Assembly: GCA_029449235.1 (NCBI GenBank)
Contig: JANATG010000016.1
Coordinates: 682,001 to 746,000, forward strand
Length of the DNA: 64,000 nt
Source of the DNA: Linnemannia schmuckeri
Taxonomy: Eukaryota; Mortierellomycota; Mortierellomycetes; Mortierellales; Mortierellaceae
Direction: 5' to 3'
The notes below the pieces were generated by a model that saw only the letters and a program-made list of their open reading frames with translations, did not search any database and was not told the DNA's origin. Shown piece by piece: positions 47,539 through 59,600 of this stretch. A program made the position numbers and the translations under genes. Each line of letters starts with the position of its first letter. The first letter of the stretch is position 1.

Positions 47539-47735
47539 TGTCGACTCCATAATTTGTACATTATTAAAGGCAGAGATGTCGTCTACATAGAGTTATCGAA
47601 TCATCGTCATTGTTTTATGTATTTGAAATGATCCGAAATTTCTCGCCGAGGATTCGGACACATCAACGAGAAAAAATCGTCTACCCTTTATTCTAGTGCA
47701 TATTCACCAAGGGTGCAAGGTAGGGGATATGAGTT

Positions 47736-50064
47736 TCACCACTTGCCCTTGCTCTTGCCCTTCTTCTTTTTGCTCGAGCTCGAAGAACTCTTTGCCTTAG
47801 CAATGGCTGCAACATCAACAACCTCCTCGACAACGGGAATCTCCCTAACAGGAGCAGCAGGTATAATAGGCTCGCGTCCGGCAATCCTAGCACTGCCTGT
47901 GCCACCGATGCCACCGCCTTCCAAGTTCAGTCCTTGAGGTCCCTTGCCCATGTCCTTTCTTGAGCCAACGCCAGTTTTGCGGGTCCTAGCCAGGCGCGCT
48001 GCTGCGCGATCGCGCTTTGGCAACCATCTTTCAGGATCAGGTGTTCCAGGAGCACTGGCATCATAGTTCTTGGGCAATAAAGGCTTACGCTTCCTGAGAC
48101 GACGGGCTCCAGTACGACGAGGTCGTACTCCAAGACCCAATGGACGACGGCCGCCGCCAAGAGCGGCTCCTGCGTTCTCAGTTGATACGTACTCGCGTTT
48201 CAATCCTGGAACAATTCTTTCAAGAGACTCGACGTCCAAGGCCATCGCATTCTTCATCTCAGGCAAAGAAGCTCCGTACTTTTCGGCAAGAGCGGGTTCG
48301 AACTCGGAGTAGGCCATAATCAAGCCTGCAATGCTGGCGGGGTCGGAGGGGTCGGCACGCACGAGCTCCTCATAATCCTTGGCGGCGTCCTTGTAGCGGT
48401 GCGATCTCAGCTTGAAGGCAGCAGTCTGTCTCAACAATGTCAAGGGCAATGCTGTGCTTGATCCTGATCCCTTGTTGTTCTTGGTCCATATAGCGCTAGC
48501 CTCACTCAACAGATCGACTCCCTTCTCGCCCTGACCTGCTTGATCGTACAACCAGACCAACAATGCGACGTACCCTGGACGATGCTGCTCCTTCTCGGGC
48601 AACGACTTCAAGAAGCGGGTCAAAGACTCGATAGCAGCCAAGTAATCCTGTCCGTTGATCAATTCCAGCTGAACAATCGCAAATTGAATGGCAACGGAAT
48701 CGGGTCTAACAGCAGCAAAATCCTTCAGCTCTTCCAAGGCTTTCGCAGTCTTCTTTTGGCGATGCATAGTGGCAGCCAGGATGAGGTAAAGGGCGTCGTT
48801 GTCGGGTTGAGACTTGAGCAACTGCTGAGCGGTATCACGGCAAGCGGCAAACTTGTTCTGGTAGAGCTGAAGCAAAAGTTCGTTCATGGCTATGGCTCTC
48901 TTTTGAGAAGAAAGGAACTTGACTCCAAGGGCCTTGGTGTTGGCGGACTTGATTTTTTTGGTCGAGTCAAACAAGTCATCCTCCTTTTGAATAGCAACCA
49001 AGTTGTTGGCAGCAACTGCAGGAACAGTGACCTCCAAAGCCCTATTATGGAAAGTCGTAGAGGAAATGAGTGATCATGAGCACTTAACTGTCTACAGCAA
49101 AATAAAAAAAAAATAAAAAAAAAAAAGTTTGTCCTTCTTGAACATGCCCCTGTGTACAAATATGGGAGGGGATACTTACTTAATCCTGAGAACCGATTGG
49201 TAGAGCTCACGGGCCTGTTCGGTGCGTCCGAGCAACTGGTAGACGTAGGCTGTCTGAACAATAATAATAGCCATCTCTTGTTCGATCTCCTCCTCATCGT
49301 AATCGTTCAATGACTCGCGGCACAAGGTCTTGGCTTCCTCCAGCAGAGCAAGGGCCTGGGTGTAGTCTCCCTGCGAGATACGAGCACAAGCTGAGTTGAA
49401 GCTGAGCTCATACGTGGTCTTGGTCACATCCTCGGCCTTCCAGCGTTCATCTAGAGTCTTTCCCGAGTAAAGGACAGCCGCCTTGCAGGCATTGAAGTTG
49501 GTCAAGATATCGTTGTAGCTGTCATCCGACTTTGAGGTGTCCTTGAGCATTCCAGCGTAGAGCTCGATGCACTCTTGATAACGCTCCATACGGTAGAGCA
49601 TCTGGGCCTCCAAATGGCGCAAATCCCAAGGGAGCTGACCGCCAGTCGATTGCATGTGCTTGCGCGTTGCCTCTATCAGAGCAGCACCATCGGAGAGTTG
49701 ATTGGTGCGGTAAAGGCAGTAAGCCTTTTCAAAGACAAACTTGCCTTCGAGACCACGGTTGAGGATGGAGAGGGCGTCGGAGTAGCGTTCCAAGCGGATC
49801 AAAGTAATGGCCTTGCAGTGAAGCGCGTCCTTGTCCTTGGGGTCCACTGCGAGAACTAGAAGGCGAAGAGTGGTCGTGGCAAGGCCACAGGAGCGTTAGA
49901 TGAGCTCCAACGCCAACCAGCCAGACAATATTATGATGACACGGATCTTTTCACAGAAATGAGGGCATGTACTTACTCTTGTCGCTAATGGTGAGGACTT
50001 TGTCATGTTCCTCGCGCTTGATATGGCGTTCGAGCTCGCCAAAGAGCTGTTGGATGTTGGCCAT
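47736..50064 (-). CDS. srp72: Signal recognition particle subunit SRP72
   Basis: Three exons, 50064-49977, 49855-49180 and 49041-47736, give 689 residues (human SRP72 about 670). The start MANIQQLFGELERHIK lies in a short first exon. The protein has N-terminal TPR-like helical repeats (ALHCKAITLIRLERYSDALSIL, FEKAYCLYRTNQLSDG, FNACKAAVLYSG), then the SRP72 RNA-binding segment around residues 589-603 (PDPERWLPKRDRA) and a basic Lys/Ser-rich tail. SRP72 binds SRP68 and the 7SL RNA in the cytosolic particle that targets ribosomes to the ER. Introns are 121 and 138 bp with GTAAGT donors. Confidence 0.93.
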
Positions 50065-50304
50065 GGTGATGACAGTGGATGGCAGGGGAGAGGTGTGCAG
50101 ATGCTGTTGGGGCAGTTGATGATCTTAAAGAGAAACATTATTTCCTGCTCCACTAATTCCATGCACTATATCGTGGTACAGTAGGGAGTCGTTGGGATAA
50201 TGCAACCAAAGATATTTTGCCACGAATTTTCTTCCTTTGTACTTATTTTTTTTTTTACAGACCTGACCCTCACCCATCCTCATCTACCGCACCTTCCGAT
50301 AACT
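50065..50304. promoter_or_regulatory. Bidirectional promoter region srp72 / F-box
   Basis: Only 240 bp separate the divergent starts. A T-run followed by ACAG (50246-50260) looks like a splice acceptor, so the F-box gene may have a 5' UTR intron. Confidence 0.35.
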
Positions 50305-51873
50305 ATGTCCGCCGTACCATCTGGCACCACACTGCCTCGGCCGGTATCCCTCAAGGCACTGTCTATCCCCGAGATCGCTTCCTTGGTTGGACGGCACCTC
50401 AGCAAGTCAGACCTAGCCTCCTGTGCACTCGTCGCGCACACCTGGTTCCATGTCTTCACGCCGCTCGTCTGGAAATCCATTCAAGCAGGCCATCCAACCT
50501 CAAGTCACCGCCGTGACCACAACGACCACGACGGCCCTCACTGCGACTCTTCTCAACATCGTCTGTCGCTATCCAAGTATGGTGCATTCATCAGAACATT
50601 GACCATCATTCCCGAAACAGGGAATACCTCAGCGATCTCGGACCTGGACTTAATATTCGAATGTCCTGCTGTTGACTCTCTCGTTCATCTGACCGTCAAT
50701 TTGGAGGGTGGCGCGACCGGTGCTGTTGGGAGCGTTGTCACGCGCAATCAGGATACCCTCCGTCTGTTAAAGCTGGTCTTTCAATTGGATAAGCGACAAC
50801 GACCCCCTGGATGGCTTGGCGAGCGGATGTTTGAGTTTCCAGGAGCGGCACCATGTCTGCAATCCCTTTTTCTGGAGTACTGGTGCATGAGTAAACGGGA
50901 ACTGGTTTTAATCCTCAAAGGATGCCCTAACCTCAAGTTGCTATCTTTTGGCAACATTACCATCTTGGATCAGCAGGACGAGACGGACGGACAGGCTGCT
51001 GGCGATGGTGCCAGTTGCAGCGAGGCTCAACCACACAACAAGGACATCAACGGCGAGATTGACGAGGACTTTCAGCACCAATCAATCGAGATGTTTCGAA
51101 TGTGTTCAAGACTCTGCCCCATTCTGGAGTACCTTCCCAAGATCAAGCTGCTCGAGTTCTACAGATTTGATCGACAGATCAAGGACGAGGAGCTAGTGCG
51201 GTTCTGTGCTTCGATGCGGACCCACTGCCTGGATCTACAGGACGTATGGGCATATGGCTTTGAATGCTCGATGCTTCCGGCAATCTTAGATAGTCTCCCT
51301 CGACTAGTCAATTTTCGTGGTTCAAGCGACTTGCCAACTGTACTTTCGATGCTAGACCATGCTCTAACCCTGGAGGAGGCCAATCTCTCGGACTATACGG
51401 AAAGGACATTTTTACCACTACAGTTTCTGGAATCATGTCCTCGGCTCAGGACATTCTGGACAGGCCACTCATTTACGACCATGGATGAGGTTCAACATTC
51501 GCTAAGACGAGGCTGGGCATGTCAGTCAACACTCGAGGAGCTCCGACTCAGCATCTTTAAGCTCACGCCAGTTTTGATTGAGGCCATCATGCGGGAGTTG
51601 AATGCGGAAAGGGATCCAGACTCGAGACAACAGGGGGCATCAAGGATACGAGCGGCCCGTGGAGATATGACCCTGGAGGAATATGAGCGACAAAAGGAAC
51701 AGCAATTCCAAGATGCAATTCAGGCGCTTTCACCAGGGCAACACGTTTTTCGGCAGCAATTTACAGCATTCTTGGTGACTCTGGATAAGCTTGAGCGTCT
51801 CAACTTTGGAACAGGGTGGTATTCTCTTAAACGGCGATCATCATCATTATCATCATCATCATCATCATCATAG
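50305..51873 (+). CDS. F-box protein with Ser-rich C-terminus
   Basis: A single coding exon of 522 residues from the ATG at 50305. An in-frame ATG at 50200 would add a Phe-rich peptide that looks like translated leader, so the later start is preferred. The F-box lies at about residues 14-58 (ALSIPEIASLVGRHLSKSDLASCALVAHTW...LVWKSI). Weak leucine-rich repeats follow (CPNLKLLSFGNI, LPKIKLLEFYRFD, CPRLRTFWTGHSF), and the protein ends in a Ser run encoded by a (TCA)n microsatellite (51838-51870). It is a likely SCF adaptor with unknown substrate and resembles the two F-box proteins at 12-18.6 kb in overall design. Confidence 0.82.
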   Translation: MSAVPSGTTLPRPVSLKALSIPEIASLVGRHLSKSDLASCALVAHTWFHVFTPLVWKSIQAGHPTSSHRRDHNDHDGPHCDSSQHRLSLSKYGAFIRTLTIIPETGNTSAISDLDLIFECPAVDSLVHLTVNLEGGATGAVGSVVTRNQDTLRLLKLVFQLDKRQRPPGWLGERMFEFPGAAPCLQSLFLEYWCMSKRELVLILKGCPNLKLLSFGNITILDQQDETDGQAAGDGASCSEAQPHNKDINGEIDEDFQHQSIEMFRMCSRLCPILEYLPKIKLLEFYRFDRQIKDEELVRFCASMRTHCLDLQDVWAYGFECSMLPAILDSLPRLVNFRGSSDLPTVLSMLDHALTLEEANLSDYTERTFLPLQFLESCPRLRTFWTGHSFTTMDEVQHSLRRGWACQSTLEELRLSIFKLTPVLIEAIMRELNAERDPDSRQQGASRIRAARGDMTLEEYERQKEQQFQDAIQALSPGQHVFRQQFTAFLVTLDKLERLNFGTGWYSLKRRSSSLSSSSSSS

Positions 51874-52396
51874 TCGATCATTTTCCTTGTCGTTGACCAA
51901 ATCCTTTATTTTTGTTTCGAAAGCACAAAGCCGTACGGCAAAATGACCGATATGATAAGTTTCGATCATTCAATTTTAAAATACAAACTCTGACAAAAAA
52001 AATCCAAGAAAGATTGTACTCTAGGGTAACTAGATCCATCTTGATATTCTTTAAATCAATCGTGGATCCGGCAATGCATGTCAGTGCGTAATAGTTTACT
52101 TTACATCGCTATGATGACTTGTAATAAAAAGTGGTGAGAAGAACCAGCTTGCTTTCCGTTTTATTGTGTTTCTATTTTGTGCGCACTGACGCCGATTATG
52201 TAGTAATATTAGTTGGGATGAAAAGAAAAACGTGGAAAAATACAGTTTTGTAAACCCATGTAATCGGCTTGAAGATGTTTTCCCTGGCTTGCACGTTCAG
52301 GATACGGGATGGCAAATGCTCGGCGACAGCAAGAACAACCAATGGTGGTGGTCCAGAAACTGCAACGACATGCAAAGAGAAAACGAGTCGGAGTTT
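51874..52396. other. Intergenic, no gene seen
   Basis: AT-rich convergent gap between the F-box gene and the cysteine-rich minus-strand gene. No recognisable feature. Confidence 0.5.
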
Positions 52397-52924
52397 TCAA
52401 TGTCCTGGTGCTAGGTCGTGGCACACACAGACATTGTTATCGGGTCCTTCGCAAACACCGCCTTGGTAGTAATGAAGCTGGCATGCAAAGTTGCACTGCC
52501 CTTCGTCTGGGCAATGGCTGGGATGCGTTGGGCCTGCAGGCATTGGTGCGGCTTCGACCGTTGATACTGCTGTGTTGAAAGGAAGCAAGCCCAAAAAAGC
52601 AATCATGGCCAGTGTTGCGATGAGTAACCACTTAGTAGATCCAGAGAGAGTCGTCCTTGACCTGTTTGTTGGCGCCGTCGTCGCCGTTACCAAGCAGGAG
52701 GACGAAGAGGAGTAGGAGGAGACTGTGATAGTTGGAGACGGTTTGCAGAGCCGAGAGGTGGAGAGAGGCCTGGAGCTAGGGCGACGAGCTGGTCGAGCAC
52801 GATTGGGATAGGCACATCTGGTGCCATAGATACTAGAGTCTTGGGCGCCGACCATGACATTGTCTTCGGTGGGTGTTGGGACAACCGAAGCCAAGAGGAT
52901 TTGAAAAGACGAGGACTTGAGCAT
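52397..52924 (-). CDS. Small membrane-anchored or secreted protein with a C-terminal six-cysteine defensin-type domain
   Basis: The frame gives 175 residues from the ATG at 52924; it stays open upstream to 53326, but that part looks like translated leader. Residues 1-97 are Ser/Thr/Arg-rich. Residues 98-116 form one hydrophobic segment, followed by STVEAAPMP, which resembles a signal-peptidase site. The last 38 residues carry six cysteines at 138, 144, 148, 158, 166 and 168, with spacing C-x5-C-x3-C-x9-C-x7-C-x-C and a GGVC just before the fourth. CxxxC plus GxC plus CxC is the pattern of the cysteine-stabilised alpha-beta fold of fungal and arthropod defensins. Antimicrobial activity is only inferred. 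Alternatives are an unrelated small cysteine-rich effector, or a shorter protein starting at a missed exon close to the hydrophobic segment. Confidence 0.6.
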   Translation of the reverse strand: MLKSSSFQILLASVVPTPTEDNVMVGAQDSSIYGTRCAYPNRARPARRPSSRPLSTSRLCKPSPTITVSSYSSSSSCLVTATTAPTNRSRTTLSGSTKWLLIATLAMIAFLGLLPFNTAVSTVEAAPMPAGPTHPSHCPDEGQCNFACQLHYYQGGVCEGPDNNVCVCHDLAPGH

Positions 52925-54954
52925 TGCGAAGGCGATGATAACGATGATGTCGATGAGGATAGCTGCTGAAGGGCTTGTGGACGTAAGATGAGACGTGAAA
53001 CTAAATTTTGTTTCCTGCGTGCAATTACAAGTGTGCTCTCTTAAAATGCGAACACAAAGTAGGTCTCGAGATGCGTCTGAAGTGCTGGAGGAGTATGTGG
53101 GTACGCTGGATTGAGAACCGGTTCTTTGATGCGTTTTTTTGGGGTGATGTGTCGTTATGCTCGGATGCGGGTATGATTCCAACGGGCAGGTGTGGGTGTT
53201 TGATGACCAAGAAAATAAAGGGAAGGGCGAATAGAGAGAGAGAAAAGGAAAAGCAGAGCGGAAAAAGGACAGAAGAAAAAGAAACAAAAGAAAGAGGAGA
53301 AGGGATGGCCTAATAAAAAGGTGCAAGAATACTCGTCTGCTTTATATTGGTCACTCTTTGCAACACGCTTAACTCAATCAAAACCTCGCTGAAAGCAGTT
53401 TCGAGATACAACATACAAGAAAGGTACAACCGCAAAGGTAACTTGTAGGTCATTAAGTGAATACGAAAACGCAGTTCAGACAACACCGAGTCGGCAGATG
53501 AACAACTTGTCGGATCAGTCCACATAGGAGGTAGGTCGTTAGGAAGGAAGGGTGGAAGAGGAAACCAGAAAGCAAACAGGAACAAGAAATACTTGGATAT
53601 GTCCTTGGACTTAAGCAAGACGAAGAGAAAATGATGCGCGTTTGAAAAGGTGAAAGTGGGTGAAAGCAAAGCTACAGATATAGAATTGAGTTGTTTTGCG
53701 AACATAAACGGTACAAATAAGTAAGCAAAAGGCAAATCCAAGGGTAAGTACAAAAAAAGCATACATATGCCAAGCAGACAACTGCAGTGCGTTTTTCACG
53801 CAGGCAAAGGTTTCAACACAAGGGGGGCAGACACAAACACACAACCGCCGAGGGAGAGGTGTACAAAACAACCAAACACTTGAACGAAAACGATTAAAAC
53901 AGATCGGCAAAGAAAAAAGAGAAAAAAGAGAACACAAAAACGATGACCGTGATTGCTTGCTTATTTTGATTGTTGGCTCTCATGTCTGTCCCCTTGAAAA
54001 TAAGTCAAAAATGTCTCTTTATCCACCGCCCCCTTTTCTTCCTGCAGTTGAATGAAGAGAGAAGAATTCAACAACACATAAACAATGGGTGTCTGTGTGT
54101 CTGGACATCTACTGGCAAGGCTCAATTGCTCTTGTTAAAAAAAGTATCTGCCTTTTTTTTTTAAAAAAAAAAAAAAAAAAAAAAAGCAATACAGTATTAC
54201 GGATAGAACTTCATCTTTTCTTGTCATCTCCGCGTTCAATTGGTCCTTTGTCTTCGTTCATTGTCCAAGCAGTCTCTAAAAAAAACATTACTTAGTTTTT
54301 TTTGGTTCTTTGACCATGTTCTTTCCATTGTAAAGAAACTTTGCTTTTGTTATTCCATTGTGAGAAAATTTTGCTTTTGTTGTCCATAGAGAAGATCCCA
54401 ATGTTAATCCTTTTTTGCTCTGTTTCCCATTTCATTGGTTTGGCTTGGCTTGGATGGTTTTTTCCTTGGCACGCTTTCGTTGGCCGAGGTCTAGTCCTGA
54501 GATCGCCCTTCAGCGTTGTCTATCCATGCATATCGCAGCTAATTCCGCCTGCCTTCTGCTTATTTGTTTATTCTTCTTTCATAGCCAAGTGAAGTCTCTA
54601 TGCACGGTTCTTCTCTTCCTCTCCGTACCTATATCTCCTTTAGATACCTGACTGGCCAACACACAGACAACTAAACAAGATGGCCTTGTTTTCGTGTGAG
54701 AGTGCACAACTGCAAAAGTCGGTCTAGCCGCAAATGTCTTTTCAAACGTTGCCGATAGCGAAGCGAGGTATCCGTAAATGGTGTTTTATCTCTTTCGCTT
54801 TCTCCCCATCCCACCTTTTCGTCCTTTCTGTACTTGATGCATTGAGTGCTTCCCCTCACTTTCCCCAGTGCTCCTTTCATTCCTTTATTTGAACGGCCCC
54901 CCTCCTTGCTCTAATTATCTCCATGCAAATACATAAAAAGGCGGGCAGAAAAAA
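52925..54954. other. 2-kb region without a supported gene
   Basis: This covers the leader of the cysteine-rich gene (pyrimidine-rich on the minus strand, 53210-53310) and AT-rich sequence with a T-run/A-run pair (54150-54186). Frames at 53310-53937 are Phe/Leu/Ser-rich and not protein-like. Confidence 0.45.
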
Positions 54955-55250
54955 ATGGACGAATGTGAAGACAGAAAGGCACCGCCTCCGCCTTTTCTCC
55001 GGACCCCTTGCCTCGATGACATCAGTCCCGAGGATTTATTTCGACTTCTGTACCAGCCTGGCATCCTCTTACTTCCTTTGTGCGATAAGACGGGGTTGTT
55101 ATTTCACCACTTGAGAGTATGTTATTTTTATGCCCTCATTTTAACTTATATGTGGCATTGTGGTACCTGGCATTGTACCGCGGTAAAAGGGGAAAATAGA
55201 TGAATGATTTGCATCCCTTACTCCAAGCCCCATCTGCTGAAAGGCTATAG
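54955..55250 (+). CDS. Possible small two-exon gene, unknown function
   Basis: A frame from the ATG at 54955 reads sensibly (CLDDISPEDLFRLLYQPGILLLP) up to a GTATGT donor at 55117. An 83-bp intron ending in AATAG would join it in frame to 55200-55250 (MNDLHPLLQAPSAERL), giving 70 residues. I recognise no family. Composition is better than for neighbouring random frames, but with one short exon and no homologue this is a weak call. It could instead be the first exon of a longer gene or noncoding. Confidence 0.27.
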
Positions 55251-56691
55251 CAAGCATGGTTATTTTCAGAAGAGCATGGCATGACCCAGAAAACCCCAAA
55301 GACAATGTCTACACAGAACGGGAGAGAACACAACATATGGATATCGATAGAAAAGAAGGGAAGGGATGAAGGAAGAAGAAAGAAGACCAACCAGATTACA
55401 GAGTGTGTGTGCGAGAGAAGGAGGGAGGAAGAGGGAGAGAGTGTGAGCAGGAAACCTGGAGAAGACGCCTTAAAGTGTTTTAAGGAACCTCATTTAGTCC
55501 TGTACCCACTCTGCTCTTTCTTATCGTTCATAACTTTTACTCTCTTTGACCCCTCTTCTCAAACCCACACACTCGCTCTTTCTTTCTCTTATCCACCTTC
55601 AAAGCCAGAAATAACCATATTACCAACTTCGCCAATCTCTCTTAGAACGTGCCTCATTTCCCTTAGACCATGTAACCCTTTCAATGCCCCTGTTTGACGC
55701 ATTACAATAAGAGATCAGTAGTACCTTTCTTCTACTATCCTATGGAAATGCTTGGGTCAAACACAATTTCTTTGACAAGATGACCCGTATTGTCGGGATG
55801 GAAGGACGAGAGAGAAATGAACTGGACAAAAAGAGGAGAAAAAGAGGAAAGGTAGGAAAGAGAAGACGAGAAGAAAGAAGCATGACGGAAGACTCTCATT
55901 TGCGATAAAATTTATTTTTTCCTTTGTTTGTATTGGTGGCACCACCTGGAAAAACTAAATGACTAGGCCTCTTTGTCTTTAGTTGCTTTTTCTCATTCTT
56001 TTCTTTCTCTCGCGCTTGTACATGTACTCTCACCCATGCTCGCACTCGCATGCTAATCCTAATCTGAGCAGAGCTTGTTATGTGAGTACCCATGTTGTCT
56101 TTTAGAGCTCATAACACGATTGTCTGGTAAGTTGCGTGTTGCTTTCTCATACATTCGATTACATGGTCATTGTTTTCCCACCTCTTTCGACTCTTTTATT
56201 GTGGACTTTCACCAATTTCCAAAACACCAAACGCGAATTATCCAATCAGAACGCACCTTCGCGCTATTGTGACTGAAGTAATCGCTCTCTCGCTCTTAGT
56301 CGGGGTTCCAAAGACCAGTTTGGTTCCACCTCCTCCTCTCGCAGCACTCTTACATGGGTGACATTCTTCACGCCCTTCTATAATCGCAAAGTGCAAAAAG
56401 AAATGTCCGCCGTGAGCCTAATTTGGTATCCTGCGTCGTTCTGACCGTAGAGGCCACTGTATATTCCTCCTCCTTCTCAGCTCCATCAGCATCCCACAGA
56501 AGAGTCCCTAGATCGTCCACTTTAATCCAGAAGCAATACAATCTTTCTCCTCTCTCAACTCTCCCTTTCTCCTTGTACATCCGTCCCCCTCGCCAACATC
56601 TCCTCCCCTTTCCCTTCCTTCTATCGTCTGCTGGAAGTCCAACTTGATCCAGAATGAGTCGGCTCTTGTCGCATGTCCCATCTTAGTCTGG
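55251..56691. other. Intergenic, no gene seen
   Basis: 1.4 kb with GA-rich and CT-rich tracts (55340-55450, 55530-55620) and no frame of coding character. It is 3' flank of the large minus-strand gene. Confidence 0.45.
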
Positions 56692-59600
56692 CTAGACAGG
56701 TGTTGCTTCTGGCGCCACTGGTGAACAACCGTTGGGTTTGGAGCTCGGGAGGGCCCTAAACGACTTGCTAGGTCCGTATCCAGTCCCACCAGCCGGAGGG
56801 ATTGAGTGTCGCTGGAAACCCTCAGGAGTAGGACATTGGCTGAAACTACCATTCCGAGTCAAATGTGCTGTTAAAGTGGGTTGAGTCGTGGTTTTCGACA
56901 TTGGCTTTGATGTGGAGGGATCGCCAATGACCATCGCTGCTGTCGGTCTATCTAGGCCAGTGGACGGAACTCTGATATGTGGGTGCTGTAGGTTACTGTG
57001 CGTAGGAGATGCAAAGAAGGAAGACTTTTCTTCCACTCCCACCAATGTCGACACTGCCGCTGCCGCCGTTGCTGCATTTACTCTATCCTTGGCCCTCAAA
57101 AAGCTCTGAGCCTTCTCGGATAAACGGAGTTCAGGCGCGCGCGGGGCATGGTACGACGGAATGAGCGTATCTTCTGGTGGAAGGGCAGACCGCTGGTCTT
57201 TGATCGGACCATCTAGGGGAAACCACGACAGGTTGAAATAGGAGAGCACCAAGGAGTCAAATGTCATGTCAGGAGTACACAGCAGTTTCGAATTCGCGAC
57301 AATATCTCATGAGTATTTGGATCACTCTGCTTCATGGAAAACATACCAAGAAATTGCCCAAGGATTTTTTGAAGGGCTTTCCACGCCGTCTCTGTCTCTG
57401 TATACCCCTTGAGGCTCAAAAACGACCTCCCCTCGGAATCCTTCGCTTCATTCTGTTCCAAGAAGGGGCATTGAAGCAGAACTCGAAGTAAAGCAGCTGC
57501 GGTAGTCCGAGATGCCTCTTGCTCCATCTGTTCTTCCTGAGCCGCCTGGGCTCGTGAAGCGCTGGAAGGCTCCTCAGCCTCGCATCCCTCCTCCAGGGTG
57601 TTGAGAACCCCGATCAGCTTCAGTCGAGATCGCTCCACATTGAGAGCTGTATTAAGGGACTCTTCTTGTTGCTGAATTGATGCACGCTTTTTGGACGTGA
57701 TCTCAGACAGTGTCGGCTTGGTCTGTCGCATGGGTGACGAAATTAGCGGAGATCCAAGAGGACCCTGCGAGGGCTTGCTGTCGATACTATCCGAGGGTTC
57801 TTGACGTGTCTGCAAGGCCTTTTGCAAGTCCTCAGCCAGAGACAAGACATTGGATGCAGAGGAAGGCGACATAGCGGCTGTTAGTGGCGCAGACTCCGGG
57901 GTTAACATCATGTCCGGGGTTCCTGTCTTTGAATAGGAATGATGTTTAGGGCGCATCTGCTCGGGCGTGATGTCAGCACTGGCAGCCAAGATGACGTTTC
58001 TCAACAACCCCGAGTAAGAGCTGTGCTTAGAGAGCGATGCTGCCGTAGGGAATATCGACCCCGGTGGGGCTGAACGAGACCTGTTCTCCACAAAGAGGCT
58101 AGGCGTACGAGTAAGAAGGCTTTTGTCGAGCGGTCCCTGGGCTGATGAAGGTGTTGAAGGAACCCTGGGAACCTCCAGCATTTCAGGGACCGGAGGCGTG
58201 GGCATTGGCGTTGGAGGCAATGGCCGTTCGTGAATAGGGGACATAGAAGGCCAAACTGGCGGGTTCAAGTGAGTAAACCGGCCAAATGAAGGAACCACGC
58301 TGTCGGATCTCGCATGGGACTTGGTCTGGAACGAGTCTTCCGGAAGTGGTGAGAGGGATGACGAAGCTGCTCTCGTTTTAGGCACAGCCGAAAGACGGTT
58401 CTTCTCACGAAGCGGTGACTTTTTGGAACGCGCTGGAGGGCTGCCAGGAGAAGAGGACCTTGCGGATGAAGCCGAAGGAGACTCCATAAACTCCACAACA
58501 ATGTCTCCAGCCGACGACGTCGAGATCTTGATGCAGAAGAAATAGAGTCGTAACTTGTGCGCCATCGATGCTTCCACCGTTCTTTCTGGTTTGAATCCTG
58601 AATTACTGCTTGCTGAAGCAACTTTGTTGTCCTCATCCAAGTTGCAATTAGCGGTGAGAACTCCTTTACATCGGTTTCGAGTTGATGTCAAAGGAAACCC
58701 AAATCTGGGATGGGACACTGGTGAATCGCTTTGATGCTCATTCAGGCTGTTTTTGTCGCTATCTTCCTGCTTCCTGACTTCCGTCCACTGGAACCGTCCT
58801 TGGTCGTCGATCACCGCAAAGCACTTGACATATCGTCCGGACGCCTTCGTAATACAGATGTTGGCTGCTCGGCTTCCTTGAGTTGCTATTGGCGCTGACG
58901 ACGTAGAGCTGGTTCTGCTCATTGATGCTGTTAAGAATGCTCGTCTAGAATCTGGAGGTGTGTCAAGGGAATCCTGCTCGTCCTTTTTCGAAGCACCGCC
59001 ATCATGTGGTATATAGAGCCAGATGTATCCTGAATACAGCACTGCGCCAGACGACTTAAGAAGGGCTTGAACGGATGGCTCCAGTAGCGAAATGTCTCCG
59101 AGGTTATTACTAGCCTGCTCGGCGACACTAACGGCCGCATCTAAAGGTTCAGGCGCTGAATCTACAATTTGATAATAATTGCATGTCTTTTGATCAGATC
59201 GCGCAAGGTTTTCGTGCTTACGTCCATATCATGCCTAAAGTGAACTTGGGTGGTGCTTGCTACATACCAGTGGATTGCCGGAGTTGGTCTCGAAGCATCT
59301 GTTGAGAACTACGCTGCGAAATCATACTCCGCATACGAGACAAGTACCCTGGCTCTGTCAAGGTTCTCTGACGTGCAAGTCCTCCATGCGTACTCTGGAC
59401 CGAAGTCCGATAACTCGAGAGCGAACTGTTTCTAGATAAAGTCTGACGCTCCAATTGGTGAAGATTTTTGTGGCCGGAGCCACTCGAAGAATAACTAGAT
59501 CTGCTGAGACGATACTTGAGTTCAGCGATGGAGTAGTTGGCTTGGCGCTCTTCACTGCCTTCGTTCTCACTACCACTGTTGCTGTTACTACCGCCAGTAC

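Noticed and set aside
50200..50304. Upstream in-frame start of the third F-box gene
   Set aside because: The added peptide is Phe/His-rich leader and the other F-box proteins here start close to the F-box.
52925..53326. Upstream extension of the cysteine-rich gene frame, starting with a hydrophobic run
   Set aside because: The hydrophobic run is encoded by a pyrimidine-rich leader tract typical of this genome, so the start at 52924 is preferred.
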